This document shows, one piece after another, positions 7,671 to 15,921 of a stretch of DNA of 64,000 nucleotides; position 1 is the stretch's first letter, and each line of letters starts with the position of its first letter. The translations under genes were made by a program, and so were the position numbers. The notes beneath the pieces are model-generated. The model did no database searches and was not told the origin of the DNA. It saw only the letters and a program-made list of their open reading frames with translations. The DNA comes from Bryobacteraceae bacterium (GTDB lineage: Bacteria; Acidobacteriota; Terriglobia; Bryobacterales; Bryobacteraceae). Location: positions 1 through 64,000 of the forward strand of contig JAIEMJ010000026.1 of the NCBI GenBank assembly GCA_019752335.1, in the 5' to 3' direction.

Positions 7671-10022
7671 TTGTATTGTCGTAACACATTTTCCATCGAA
7701 TGTCATCATTGGCTGCGTGGCGCTGCATTCTGTGTGCTGATCGCGGTCGCGCCCGCCTGGGCCCAGTTCAATCCGCGCCAATACTCGCTGCCGGCGGCCC
7801 CCCCCGTACCCCTGGAACCCAGCCAAAGAATCCTTCGCCAACGTCCGAATGCGCCCGGAGCGAATGACATTGTCGTCCGCGCCGTCAACCAGGAAGTGCA
7901 GGGCAACAAGCGGCTGCTGCGGGGCAGCGTCGAACTCGAGACCAGCGACCTCCTCCTGAAAGCGGATGAGATCGATTACGATACCGACTCCGGCGCGGCC
8001 GAAGCGCGCGGCCATGTCTACTACGAGAACTTCAATACGGGCGAAGTGCTTGACTGTGACCGGGCCGAGTACAACATTGAGGCGCAGGAGGGCAAATTTT
8101 ACAACGTCCGCGGCTCATCGCCCGCCAAGATTGACGCGCGGCCCGGCATTCTATCGACGTCCAACCCCTTCATCTTCCAGGGGCGCTGGGCAGAGCGCGT
8201 GAAGCAGCGCTACATTCTCTACGACGGGTTCATCACCTCCTGTAAGTTGCCGCGGCCATGGTGGCGGTTAACGGGACCTAAGTTCGACATCATTCCCGGG
8301 GAGCGGGCCATTGCGCAGCGGTCCTTCTTTAAGGTCGGCAATGTGCCGGTGTTTTACTTTCCCTATTTTTTTAAGTCGCTGGCGAAAGAGCCGCGGCGGA
8401 GCGGCTTTCTTACCCCGCGCTTCGGCACATCGTCACGCTTGGGCTTTGTCTATGGCTTTGGCTACTTCTGGGCGATTAATCGCAGTTACGACTTACTCTA
8501 CAACGGCACTTACTTTACTCAACGAGGGCTGGCACACACCGTGGATTTCCGGGGTAAGCCGAACGAGAAGTCAGACTTCAACGTAAATATCTGGGGCATC
8601 AATGACCGGGGCCGTTTACTGGGCGATGGTGTAACGCGCATTAAGGAGGGCGGCTACAACCTGACCTTCACCGGCCGGGCCGAGCTAGGCCGTGGCTGGC
8701 ATGCGCGCGGCCAAATCAACTACCTGTCGAGCCTGGTGTTCCGCCGCGCCTTTACGCAGACTTTTACCGAGGCGATTGCTTCCGAGGTGAAGTCCATCGG
8801 AATTTTGGACAAGCATTGGTCCAGCTTCAGTATCAACGCCATTTTTGCTCAGCTCGAAAATTTCCAAAGCGATGCACCGGGTGACAAAGTCGCCATCCGG
8901 CGGCTGCCGCAGGTGGAGTTTATTGTGCGGGAGAGGCCAGTCTTTAAACGGGAACTGCCAGTTTGGATTTCGCTGGAGAGTACGGGCGGACTGGTGCGCC
9001 GGAATCAGCCTCTGTTTCAGACGCGGGCCTTTGTGGAACGTTTTGACGTAAATCCGCGTGTTTCCACGCGCATGCGCTGGAAGGAGATCGCCCTGGTACC
9101 GAGCTTCGCGGTGCGCGGCACTTACTGGGGCTCCAGCCAACCGAATCAGACCACGCAGGTGACGGGCCAGAACCAGACGCGCCTGGCGAGCGACATCGGG
9201 CTGGATTTGATATTGCCCTCTTTCTCGAAGGTCTTTAACGCGCCATCCTGGGCGGGAGTGAAGATGAAACACGTCATTGAGCCGCGGGCCAGCTTTCGCG
9301 CGGTTTCCGGCGTCGCGGATTTTAACCGGACGATTCGCTTCGACGAAATTGAGTTGCTGAACAATACCCGCGAGGCCGAGATCTCTTTAGCCAACCGGTT
9401 CTTCGTGAAGAACAAGGCCGGTGTGGTGAGCGAGTTCCTTAGTTGGACGGTCTGGCAGCGGCGGTATTTTGACCCCACTTTTGGCGGGGCGATTGTGGAC
9501 GGCCGCCGCAACGTGCTCGAGAGTCAGATCGGTCTGACCTCGTTTTCCTTCCTGGGCGGGCCCCGCCATTACTCGCCCGTGGTCTCCTCCCTCCGGATGA
9601 ATCCGATTCCGAGCCTGGGAATCGAGTGGCGCACCGACTACGATCCATTGCGCGGGCAAATTACGAATTCCACGTTTGCGGCGAATGGCCGCATTAACGA
9701 GATCTTTCTCTCGGCTGGCCACAACCAGGTGCGCAATAGCCCGATCTCTCCTCCGGCGAATCAGTTCACGGGGCTCATCGGATTGGGCCGGGAGAACCGG
9801 CGCGGCTGGAACGCCGGCTTCAACGCGATTTACGACTATCGCCTGCGGCAATTGCAGTTCAGCAACTCGCAGTTAACTTACAACTCCGATTGCTGCGGCT
9901 TCTCTTTCCAATTCCGGCGCCTGGAGTACGGACCGATTCAATACAACCAATATCGCTTCGCTTTTGTGATCGCGAATATTGGCTCCGTGGGGAATTTACG
10001 GCGGCAGGAACGCTTTTTCTAA
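7671..10022 (+). CDS. lptD: LPS-assembly outer membrane protein LptD
   Basis: This outer-membrane beta-barrel inserts lipopolysaccharide into the outer leaflet. The N-terminal domain is LptA/OstA-like (VELETSDLLLKADEIDYDTD and ARGHVYYENF). The LptD-specific segment follows (DGFITSCKLPRPWWRLT, then VPVFYFPYFF), and a large barrel runs to the C-terminus. The start is uncertain: no in-frame ATG precedes the signal-like segment LRGAAFCVLIAVAPAWAQ. TTG 7671 gives a 31-residue signal peptide and is used here; TTG 7620 would extend it by 17 residues. Its presence marks an LPS-bearing diderm. No other lpt gene is next to it. The length, about 783 residues, is normal. Confidence 0.88.
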   Translation: MYCRNTFSIECHHWLRGAAFCVLIAVAPAWAQFNPRQYSLPAAPPVPLEPSQRILRQRPNAPGANDIVVRAVNQEVQGNKRLLRGSVELETSDLLLKADEIDYDTDSGAAEARGHVYYENFNTGEVLDCDRAEYNIEAQEGKFYNVRGSSPAKIDARPGILSTSNPFIFQGRWAERVKQRYILYDGFITSCKLPRPWWRLTGPKFDIIPGERAIAQRSFFKVGNVPVFYFPYFFKSLAKEPRRSGFLTPRFGTSSRLGFVYGFGYFWAINRSYDLLYNGTYFTQRGLAHTVDFRGKPNEKSDFNVNIWGINDRGRLLGDGVTRIKEGGYNLTFTGRAELGRGWHARGQINYLSSLVFRRAFTQTFTEAIASEVKSIGILDKHWSSFSINAIFAQLENFQSDAPGDKVAIRRLPQVEFIVRERPVFKRELPVWISLESTGGLVRRNQPLFQTRAFVERFDVNPRVSTRMRWKEIALVPSFAVRGTYWGSSQPNQTTQVTGQNQTRLASDIGLDLILPSFSKVFNAPSWAGVKMKHVIEPRASFRAVSGVADFNRTIRFDEIELLNNTREAEISLANRFFVKNKAGVVSEFLSWTVWQRRYFDPTFGGAIVDGRRNVLESQIGLTSFSFLGGPRHYSPVVSSLRMNPIPSLGIEWRTDYDPLRGQITNSTFAANGRINEIFLSAGHNQVRNSPISPPANQFTGLIGLGRENRRGWNAGFNAIYDYRLRQLQFSNSQLTYNSDCCGFSFQFRRLEYGPIQYNQYRFAFVIANIGSVGNLRRQERFF

Positions 10023-10034
10023 GCGTTTGCAATT

Positions 10035-11246
10035 CTACCGGATTGCGGCCACCACCATCTGCAGCGTGCGCCCGGTAGCGTCACCGACAATCTTCGGATC
10101 GCCGGGCTTCCAGGTAGCGCGCGAACCGTCGTAGGTGTATTTCACGGGCAGCCGAGTGAGGGCCAGGTCATACTGGCCTTCGTTACCGCCGAGCTTGTAG
10201 ACGACTAAGTCGAGTGAGGGCACGACGTAAATGGCGTAACCGCCGGACCCGCCCTTCCAATAGGCGTCGCGAGGCACGTCAGCTAGATTTCCATTTTCGT
10301 TGACGTTGAAATTGAAACTATGCTGATAGTGCGGGTTGTACTTCACCATGCGGCCGCACATCCGCGCGAAGTCGGCCGGAAGAATCTGCTGTTCGCCCCA
10401 TTTGCCGTCGTGCAACATCAAGTAGCCGAAGCGCAGCATGTCGGTGGCGCGCACGGCGATACTGCCGCCGCCGGGCGTGTGGAACATGCGGCCCTCGGCG
10501 TCGATGCCGCCCTTGAGCTTGGGCCGGTACATCGCATATCCCCAGGTGCCGAAGCCGAGGGGGCCGGTAAGCTTTCGCCGCAGGTATTCTTCCATTTCCA
10601 TGCCGGTGATCCGGCGCACGATCATCGCCGGCAAATGGCTGGACGAAGTCGCGTAGGAGTAACATTCGCCCGGCGAGCACCACAAGGACTGCTTCATGGC
10701 GAAGTCGTCGGTGGTGGAATAAGGTCCGTTGTCCTCCGTCGGATTTTCCCAGGTCTGCCGGACGCCTTTGACGTAGACGGGATTCGTCCCGCGAATGCCA
10801 GCCGACATGGCGAGTAGCTGGCCGAGCGAGATTTCTGACTTACGTGGATCGTCCAGCGGAAAATAGGCGGAGGGCAGATATTCGGGAGTAAACACCTTTT
10901 GGTCGAGCCCTTGGGGAAACAGCTTTGCCTTCTCGCGCAGCATGATACCCACGGCGACGCTGGTAAAGGCCTTGCCACAGGAAGCGAGTTCCGGCAACGC
11001 TTCGCGATGGCCGCGGCCGAAATATTTCTCGTAGACTAAGTGGCCGCGGCGCACGACGAGTAGGCCGCCGTGCTGGCTGGTTTGCTGAATATAGCCGAAG
11101 GCAGCGTCGAGTTGCTTAACATCGACGCCGAGCTTCGCGGGTTCCTTTGCGACGCGCCAACCGCCCTGGGTATCGGGCGGCGGAAAGTAGTCAGCACTCA
11201 GCGAAAGCAGCAGCGGGAGGATGAATGGAGCCGGCATGTCCAACAT
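10035..11246 (-). CDS. Beta-lactamase-fold serine hydrolase, secreted
   Basis: A 403-residue class C beta-lactamase/esterase-type protein. A short hydrophobic start (PAPFILPLLLSLSA) suggests export. The SxxK nucleophile motif is S89-C-G-K92 (ELASCGKAFTS), and the second motif is Y198-A-T (CYSYATSSS). The usual KTG-type triad is replaced by a Gly-rich WKGGSGG segment near residue 332. Such proteins include esterases, D-amino acid peptidases and carboxypeptidases, so substrate cannot be read from sequence. ATG 11246 is used, but no clear Shine-Dalgarno is present. It converges on lptD with 12 bp between stops and stands alone. Confidence 0.85.
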   Translation of the reverse strand: MLDMPAPFILPLLLSLSADYFPPPDTQGGWRVAKEPAKLGVDVKQLDAAFGYIQQTSQHGGLLVVRRGHLVYEKYFGRGHREALPELASCGKAFTSVAVGIMLREKAKLFPQGLDQKVFTPEYLPSAYFPLDDPRKSEISLGQLLAMSAGIRGTNPVYVKGVRQTWENPTEDNGPYSTTDDFAMKQSLWCSPGECYSYATSSSHLPAMIVRRITGMEMEEYLRRKLTGPLGFGTWGYAMYRPKLKGGIDAEGRMFHTPGGGSIAVRATDMLRFGYLMLHDGKWGEQQILPADFARMCGRMVKYNPHYQHSFNFNVNENGNLADVPRDAYWKGGSGGYAIYVVPSLDLVVYKLGGNEGQYDLALTRLPVKYTYDGSRATWKPGDPKIVGDATGRTLQMVVAAIR

Positions 11247-11260
11247 CGTATAACAGCGGA

Positions 11261-11818
11261 TCAGACGTCCTGGCCAGGGGGCGGGGCGAAGATGTAGTCC
11301 TTGAGGAGTTGGGCGACTTCGTTTTCGTGGTTGGACGAAACAAAGCCAATTCGTTGGACCTTGGCGAGGTCGGCGAGGGGGAGGTGGTCTGGTTTGTTGG
11401 GGTTGGCGAGGCGCTCGGCGATTTCTCGGGCGGTTTGGAGGGCTTTCAGTTCCTTGAGGGCGCGGTGGAAGGAGCGCTCGTGATGGCCGTGGTAACGGGT
11501 GAGGCGGTCGAGGAGGGGGAAGTCGGAATTCGCGAGGGCTTCGGACTGCAGGGTCTCGATGCGCTGGAGGTTCCAGGCGGCGGCGATGAATTGTGCGAAG
11601 ACGGTGAGTTCGAGGGCGCCGGTGGGGGCGATTTGCTCCCGATGGCTTTCCTCGAAGCTAGTGAAGGCGTCCTGTTCGTCGTCACGGATTCGGAGCCGGC
11701 CGGTGAGATTGTGGCGGTTGGCGTTTTGACTTACTTTGGCTTTGCCGGCTTCGGTACGGGGTCCGGTGGAGTGCAGGCTGTTTTGTTGGTTGGCGCTTTG
11801 TTGCGCGGGTGATGACAT
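11261..11818 (-). CDS. Conserved hypothetical protein, probably multicopy (STGPRTxxGK type)
   Basis: A 185-residue soluble protein. The N-terminus carries NSLHSTGPRTEAGKAKVSQN and NRHNLTGRL, a signature I recognise from uncharacterised proteins that occur in many copies in acidobacterial and other soil genomes. The rest is helical and rich in charged residues (about 65-160), without a membrane segment or catalytic motif. Function is unknown. Position beside tandem repeats and an antitoxin relic, and the probable multicopy nature, suggest an accessory or mobile gene. ATG 11818 follows a purine-rich stretch in its upstream direction (AGAGAGGAAA). Confidence 0.7.
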   Translation of the reverse strand: MSSPAQQSANQQNSLHSTGPRTEAGKAKVSQNANRHNLTGRLRIRDDEQDAFTSFEESHREQIAPTGALELTVFAQFIAAAWNLQRIETLQSEALANSDFPLLDRLTRYHGHHERSFHRALKELKALQTAREIAERLANPNKPDHLPLADLAKVQRIGFVSSNHENEVAQLLKDYIFAPPPGQDV

Positions 11819-12005
11819 GGCTGGAATTTCCTCTCTAATTCCAGTTTACGGGCGGGGGTGGTAATTTCCGGGTGGAGGTATTTGGCTAAGTGTATGTGGG
11901 TGTGTGGGTTACGGTCGTTTTGATTGGTTGGGAAGGGGCACGGCCGGGGGGGAGCAGGCGAGAGCGGCTAAGAGTTTCCACAGACGGGGTGCCGGACCGG
12001 GGGCC
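11819..12005. other. Non-coding, G-rich spacer
   Basis: No supportable gene is present. The stretch is G/T-rich and ends in an imperfect copy (GGACCGGGGGCC, 11994-12005) of the hairpin part of the adjoining tandem repeat. Confidence 0.5.
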
Positions 12006-12095
12006 GGCTTACAAGGGTGACGGACCAGGGGGTCCGGCTTACAAGGGTGACGGACCAGGGGGTCCGGCTTACAAGGGTGACGGACCAGGGGGTCC
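12006..12095. repeat. Three exact 30-bp tandem repeats
   Basis: Three identical head-to-tail 30-bp units occupy 12006-12035, 12036-12065 and 12066-12095. Each contains TACAAGGGTGACGG and a small inverted repeat GGACC-AGGG-GGTCC. A degenerate unit precedes them and a partial one follows. The array can be translated as GDGPGGPAYK units, but no start signal or conserved protein is visible. There are no unique spacers, so it is not a CRISPR array. Confidence 0.85.
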
Positions 12096-12147
12096 GTCTT
12101 ACAGGTTACGAACTTCTATTCCCGATTGGTTGGCGCGCATGGCGGTC

Positions 12148-12177
12148 TTGACAGGACTAAGTCAACGACTTACTTAG
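12148..12177 (+). promoter_or_regulatory. Promoter and inverted repeat upstream of the antitoxin relic
   Basis: TTGACA (12148-12153) and TACTTA (12171-12176) are spaced by 17 bp, close to the sigma-70 consensus. The inverted repeat CTAAGT (12157-12162) / ACTTAG (12172-12177) overlaps the spacer and -10 region. This resembles an autoregulated antitoxin promoter. Confidence 0.65.
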
Positions 12178-12186
12178 TTATGAAAA

Positions 12187-12390
12187 ATGAAAGCGTTCAA
12201 CGTCAAAAACGGAGCTTCTCCGTCTGCTGGAGCAAACTCTCGTGAGCGCAGAACGGTGATTCCGCGGCGTGGCCAGCCGCCGGTCCTGCCGGCACCGCGC
12301 AAATTGGGTACCGCGGACGGAGACTTCCGGGTACCGGACGACTTCGACGCTCCCCTGCCGGAAGAGATCTGGCGGGATTTGAACGTTAAA
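12187..12390 (+). pseudogene. Frameshifted Phd/YefM-type antitoxin
   Basis: Three pieces of an antitoxin can be assembled across two frameshifts. Frame 1 from ATG 12187 gives MKAFNVK. The next frame gives KTELLRLLEQTLVSAER (about 12206-12256). The first frame resumes with VIPRRGQPPVLPAPRKLG and then VPDDFDAPLPEEIWRDL. Together these follow the Phd layout: the N-terminal strand and helix, the RRGQPVARL-like strand, and the acidic tail VPDDFDAPLPEEI that normally wraps the toxin. No toxin gene follows; the opposite-strand dioxygenase begins directly. Loss of an ancestral VapBC-like pair is inferred. A sequencing error in either spot is an alternative. Confidence 0.7.
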
Positions 12391-12399
12391 GTCCGCCCT

Positions 12400-13098
12400 T
12401 CAAGAGCCCCCGGCCTCCGAGAACCACCGGAGGCCATTCGGCAAGCCGCACGAAGCCCATTCGAGGTGAACGACGCGACGATGCGTGGGAGATGCAGCGG
12501 CGGAAGACGCGTGCAGCAGCAGGGGCCGCATGAGGAGGACGCCGCCCTTACCGACGGTGCAGGATTTGGAAGGGATGGACTCTCGCAGTGAGCGGATTTG
12601 TCCGGCGGTGAGGCGTCCCCGGGAATGAGACCCCGGAATGACGCGGACCGGACCATTGTCTGCACCACATTCGTCCAGGTGAATCCTGACGGCCAACATA
12701 CCCTCCAGGATCTCGGTGGGAGGTTGCACATGTTGTACTCCGTCTTTCGTCGTCCAAGAGCCAAAGCCGGTTGTTTCTTCCCTGCTTTGTACAGCGATCG
12801 TGAGGTCCTGGTGCCAGGGAACTTTCCAATTCGCGTCTGGAGTCTTGTCAAATAAAATCCCGCGCACCGGAAATGCGCGGAGACCAAGCACGGGTTGGAC
12901 CAGGCTGCGGATCGCCGCAGAATTTGCGACTTCGGCAACCGCCGGACATCGATCCAAAAGATTCCGCACGCCTCCTTGGCGAGTGGGTTTGCAGAGGGAA
13001 CCCTCCAGGGCTTCGCGTAGCATACGCACTTCTTCCGTTGTAAGTACATCAGGGATGACGGCAAAGCCTTGGGTTGCGAGTTGCTCGCACTTACTCAT
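12400..13098 (-). CDS. Phytanoyl-CoA dioxygenase (PhyH) family protein
   Basis: A 232-residue Fe(II)/2-oxoglutarate-dependent oxygenase. The iron-binding facial triad is visible as H96-Q-D98 (VPWHQDLT) and H196 (LLLHASS), with R207/R208 as the likely 2-oxoglutarate anchor (THRRVVHLEW). The N-terminal helix (LTTEEVRMLREALE) is also typical. The reaction would hydroxylate an aliphatic substrate; the substrate is unknown and bacterial members are often involved in secondary metabolism. Start at ATG 13098 with MSKCEQLATQGFAVIPDVLT matches the family N-terminus. It sits alone in an accessory patch between an antitoxin relic and a dispersed repeat. Confidence 0.9.
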   Translation of the reverse strand: MSKCEQLATQGFAVIPDVLTTEEVRMLREALEGSLCKPTRQGGVRNLLDRCPAVAEVANSAAIRSLVQPVLGLRAFPVRGILFDKTPDANWKVPWHQDLTIAVQSREETTGFGSWTTKDGVQHVQPPTEILEGMLAVRIHLDECGADNGPVRVIPGSHSRGRLTAGQIRSLRESIPSKSCTVGKGGVLLMRPLLLHASSAAASPTHRRVVHLEWASCGLPNGLRWFSEAGGS

Positions 13099-13478
13099 AC
13101 ATCTGGCAGCTTAGCAAGCACCGGACGCTCCCGTCCGGGCGCTGACGGAGGGATGAAACTGGGGGAGAGCGAGTTCGTCAGATAGATCACCGCCGAGAAC
13201 GCGCTTACTCCTCCAGAAACCACCCCGTAAGTAATTGATTCTGAATTGATTCTGAGTCGACCCCCTCACTGCGTTCGGGGCTGGTCGGTACGCAGCAATT
13301 CGGGGTGGTTCTTGTGGCCCCATGACGCGAGCAGCGCGTCGGCGACTGTCGTGCGCGGCTGGCCGGCGTGCAAATGGCCTCATTTTGCTGGGCTTTTGTC
13401 TCGAGGTGCGGAACTGCTGGGTGCAAAGGGCACGTTTGCCAATGTTTTCTGGGCTTCTTACCTTACGGTCGGGGTTCG
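13099..13478. other. Non-coding accessory spacer
   Basis: I see no supportable gene. The stretch contains repeat copy C (13212-13287) and GC-poor islands such as 13376-13400. Short reading frames on both strands read through the repeat and have no recognisable domain. Confidence 0.5.
13212..13287 (-). repeat. Dispersed repeat, copy C (inverted)
   Basis: Read on the minus strand it gives ACCAGCCCCGAACGCAGTGA, then TCAGAATCAA twice in succession, then CTTACGGGGTGGTTTCTGGA. It matches copies A and B near the window start, about 13 kb away. The internal duplication of AGAATCAATT is specific to this copy. Confidence 0.6.
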
Positions 13479-15431
13479 TTAGGGGGTGGAAAGGCCCAGT
13501 TTTTCGTCGAACCTCTCTACCCTTCGGAGACGCGCGCCCAACGACTTCGCGACTTCGGGTAGATCGGTAAAGGCGAGCACGCCGGGGAGGAAATCGGCCG
13601 TGGGGTGGCGGTATTCTTCTTGCTTGGCGATCTCCTGGTAAGAGGGCACTTCGCCGGTGAGGGTGAGCCGGGTGATGGCGGGCTCTAGAACCGTGGCCAG
13701 AAGCGCGGGGACGACGAGGCGGCCGCTGGCGGCGAGTTCTACGGTGAAGCCGGCGGCGCGTAACGCCGTCACCAGGGCGCGGATGTCGGTGATGCGTTGC
13801 CCGGCGAGCGGCTTGCCGAGCATCAGCGAACCCCAGGCCCAGAACTCTTCTTCAAAATGCGAAATCGCGTAGTTGGCCGCGCCCTTGCCGAGGGCGGGCC
13901 GGAGGTCGCCCAACCCGCGGACGTCCGCGGCGCAGACGGCGATTCCGGCTTGCGCGAGGCGGTGGTAGAGACTGCCCTCCTGCCAGCGCGTGCCCTTGCC
14001 GCCGTCTTCGAGGAGCAGGAGGCAGTGCTTCGCGTCGCGGTTGTAGAGCCAGGCCGGCAACACCACCTCGGGCTCGCTACGGACCTCGATCGCGCGAATG
14101 CGGACCGGGCCAAAGCGGGTTTCGCCCACTTCAGCGAGGCGCGCGGCGGGACGGGCTTCGGCGCCGGTGAGCGCGGCCCAATCGGCAGCCGCGGGCTGGA
14201 GCGATGGAATTAGTTGCCGCGAAGAACGCGCGCCAAAGTCGCGCTTGACGTTACCGGTGGGGCCGCACCAGAGGGTCTCGTCGGGTTCCGGCTGCACTTT
14301 GGGCTCTTCGGTGATCGACTTGGTCGCCCCCTGCAGCCAGCGGCCGAACCAGTTGTAGATCTCGATGCGCAGGGGCTCGCTGAGGTTGTGGGGCAGGGGA
14401 GACTCCACCCAGCGCAGACGGTCACGCTGGCCGAGGACGGCGTAGACCTTTTCGAGACGCGCGAATTCGGCGCGGCCGTCGAGCAGGTAGTTCGGCGAGT
14501 AGGTGCCCTGGAAGTCGCGGCCGCTCATGACGAAGGCGATGGGCTTGGGGGCCAGGGGGTAGAGGGTGTCCCAACGGTCAAAGCCGGCGGGGCCGCCGCC
14601 GATGAAGTTCTGCTCGGCGTCGTCGACGGAGCCGGGGGCAATGAAGTCGCGGGTGGCGTGGTTCTCGGTGTTGCCGCAGGAGACCGCGGCGCAGGCGAGG
14701 CGCGAGTCGACCGCGCCGAGAAACATGGTCAACGTGCCGCCGCCCGAGGTGCCGGTAGAGGCCAGCCGCGTGGGGTCAACGGCCGGGTGCGCAGCGAGCA
14801 CATCCAGGCCGCGGACGGCATCCCAGGTTTGGAGCTGGGTGGCGGAAAGGCCGGCGAGCAGGAGTTGCCGGCCGGGGACGGTGTGCTCGTCGTCGGCGGA
14901 GGGCAGGCGGGTGAGCGTGCCGCCGTTCGGACGTGGATAATCGGTACGTTCGCCTTGGCCCATGGGATCAAAGGCGAGCACGACGTAGCCCAACCGGGCC
15001 AGGCCTTGGCAGCACTTCTGGTAGGGCTCAGCGGCCTTGCCGTTGAGGCTGTGCCCCAGCTGAAAGAGGACACCGGGGAGGCGGCCCGCGCGATCCGGCA
15101 AGTAGAGATTCGCAGGAATGACGAGGCCGGGCTGGCTCTCGTAGACGATCTTTTCGACACGGTAGCCGTCGCGGCGGAATTCGCCCACCGTGCGCAGGTT
15201 GAGGGGTGTGCGCGCGGGTTCGCCGCCCGTCAGCCGCCAGAAGGTTTCGCGCGCCCAGCGTTGGCGGGCGGTGATGGCCGTGGGCGTGGTGAGGGCGTCC
15301 AGAGCGCGCTGGCGTCGCGTGTAAGCGTCGCGGGCCAGACGTGTGAGATAATCCGGTAAGGCCTGCGAAAAGGTGCGGTAATGCACCGTTTGGGGCGCCA
15401 GGGCTAAGGCCAAAATTTCGCGACGGGTCAT
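13479..15431 (-). CDS. Tat/Sec-exported alpha/beta-hydrolase (acetyl-xylan-esterase-like), two-domain
   Basis: A 650-residue protein with a short twin-residue start (MTRREILALALAPQ) that resembles a weak Tat signal. Residues 100-380 form an alpha/beta-hydrolase: oxyanion region PGVLFQLGHSLNG, nucleophile elbow GTSGGG (about 237-242), acid region near VMSGRD and a terminal HN in SPLPHNLSEPL. The C-terminal 250 residues repeat the hydrolase fold in degenerate form (LPAWLYNRDAKHCLLLLEDG, then ADVRGLGDLRP) without a clear serine elbow. Families of this kind deacetylate plant polysaccharides or cleave peptides; which applies is not decided here. It stands alone, divergent from rplS. Confidence 0.82.
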   Translation of the reverse strand: MTRREILALALAPQTVHYRTFSQALPDYLTRLARDAYTRRQRALDALTTPTAITARQRWARETFWRLTGGEPARTPLNLRTVGEFRRDGYRVEKIVYESQPGLVIPANLYLPDRAGRLPGVLFQLGHSLNGKAAEPYQKCCQGLARLGYVVLAFDPMGQGERTDYPRPNGGTLTRLPSADDEHTVPGRQLLLAGLSATQLQTWDAVRGLDVLAAHPAVDPTRLASTGTSGGGTLTMFLGAVDSRLACAAVSCGNTENHATRDFIAPGSVDDAEQNFIGGGPAGFDRWDTLYPLAPKPIAFVMSGRDFQGTYSPNYLLDGRAEFARLEKVYAVLGQRDRLRWVESPLPHNLSEPLRIEIYNWFGRWLQGATKSITEEPKVQPEPDETLWCGPTGNVKRDFGARSSRQLIPSLQPAAADWAALTGAEARPAARLAEVGETRFGPVRIRAIEVRSEPEVVLPAWLYNRDAKHCLLLLEDGGKGTRWQEGSLYHRLAQAGIAVCAADVRGLGDLRPALGKGAANYAISHFEEEFWAWGSLMLGKPLAGQRITDIRALVTALRAAGFTVELAASGRLVVPALLATVLEPAITRLTLTGEVPSYQEIAKQEEYRHPTADFLPGVLAFTDLPEVAKSLGARLRRVERFDEKLGLSTP

Positions 15432-15547
15432 CCTGGTACTTTATCAGTTTCGCGCTTTCCCGATACGAATCAATGGTTTCGCTCCGCTAGGTGGCGAAGT
15501 GTGCCAGAACCCGCTATGCTAGTAGGAGCTATTTTTAAGAGGTTGTT

Positions 15548-15901
15548 ATGAATCACACCGCGATCATGAAAGTCTTCGAAGCGAAGAAGCGTACCGACAT
15601 TCCCGCCATTCAGATTGGCGATACCCTCCGCGTGCAGGTCCGCATCCGCGAAGGCGAAAAGGAACGCCTGCAGGCGTTTGAAGGCACGTTGATCGCCCAG
15701 CAGGGTTCGCAGTTAGGCGAAACCATCACCATTCGCAAGATCAGCTTTGGCCACGGCGTGGAGAGAATCTTCCCGCTGCACGCGCCGATCCTCGACCGGA
15801 TTGAGATCGTCCGTACGGGACGCGTCCGCCGGGCGAAGCTGTATTACCTGCGCGCGTTGCGTGGCAAGGCTGCCCGCTTGCGCGAGCGCGAAACTCGCTA
15901 G
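15548..15901 (+). CDS. rplS: 50S ribosomal protein L19
   Basis: A 117-residue protein of the large ribosomal subunit, at the 30S-50S interface. The family pattern is clear: IPAIQIGDTLRVQVRIREG, RLQAFEGTLIAQQG, ITIRKISFGHGVERIFPLH, and VRRAKLYYLRALRGKAARL. The ATG is at 15548. A -10-like TATGCT (15515-15520) lies upstream, but a convincing -35 is not visible. It is the first gene of the cluster rplS-rnhB-membrane protein-lepB. The usual trmD/rimM neighbours are not in the window. Confidence 0.97.
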   Translation: MNHTAIMKVFEAKKRTDIPAIQIGDTLRVQVRIREGEKERLQAFEGTLIAQQGSQLGETITIRKISFGHGVERIFPLHAPILDRIEIVRTGRVRRAKLYYLRALRGKAARLRERETR

Positions 15902-15921
15902 TTCCTCCAGGATTCTTTCAA

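Noticed and set aside
12006-12095. CRISPR array
   Set aside because: Units are contiguous without unique spacers, and no cas gene is present.
13205-13426. A small protein ending in QNQLLTGWFLEE
   Set aside because: It is a read-through of the dispersed repeat and recurs as unrelated frames at the other copies.
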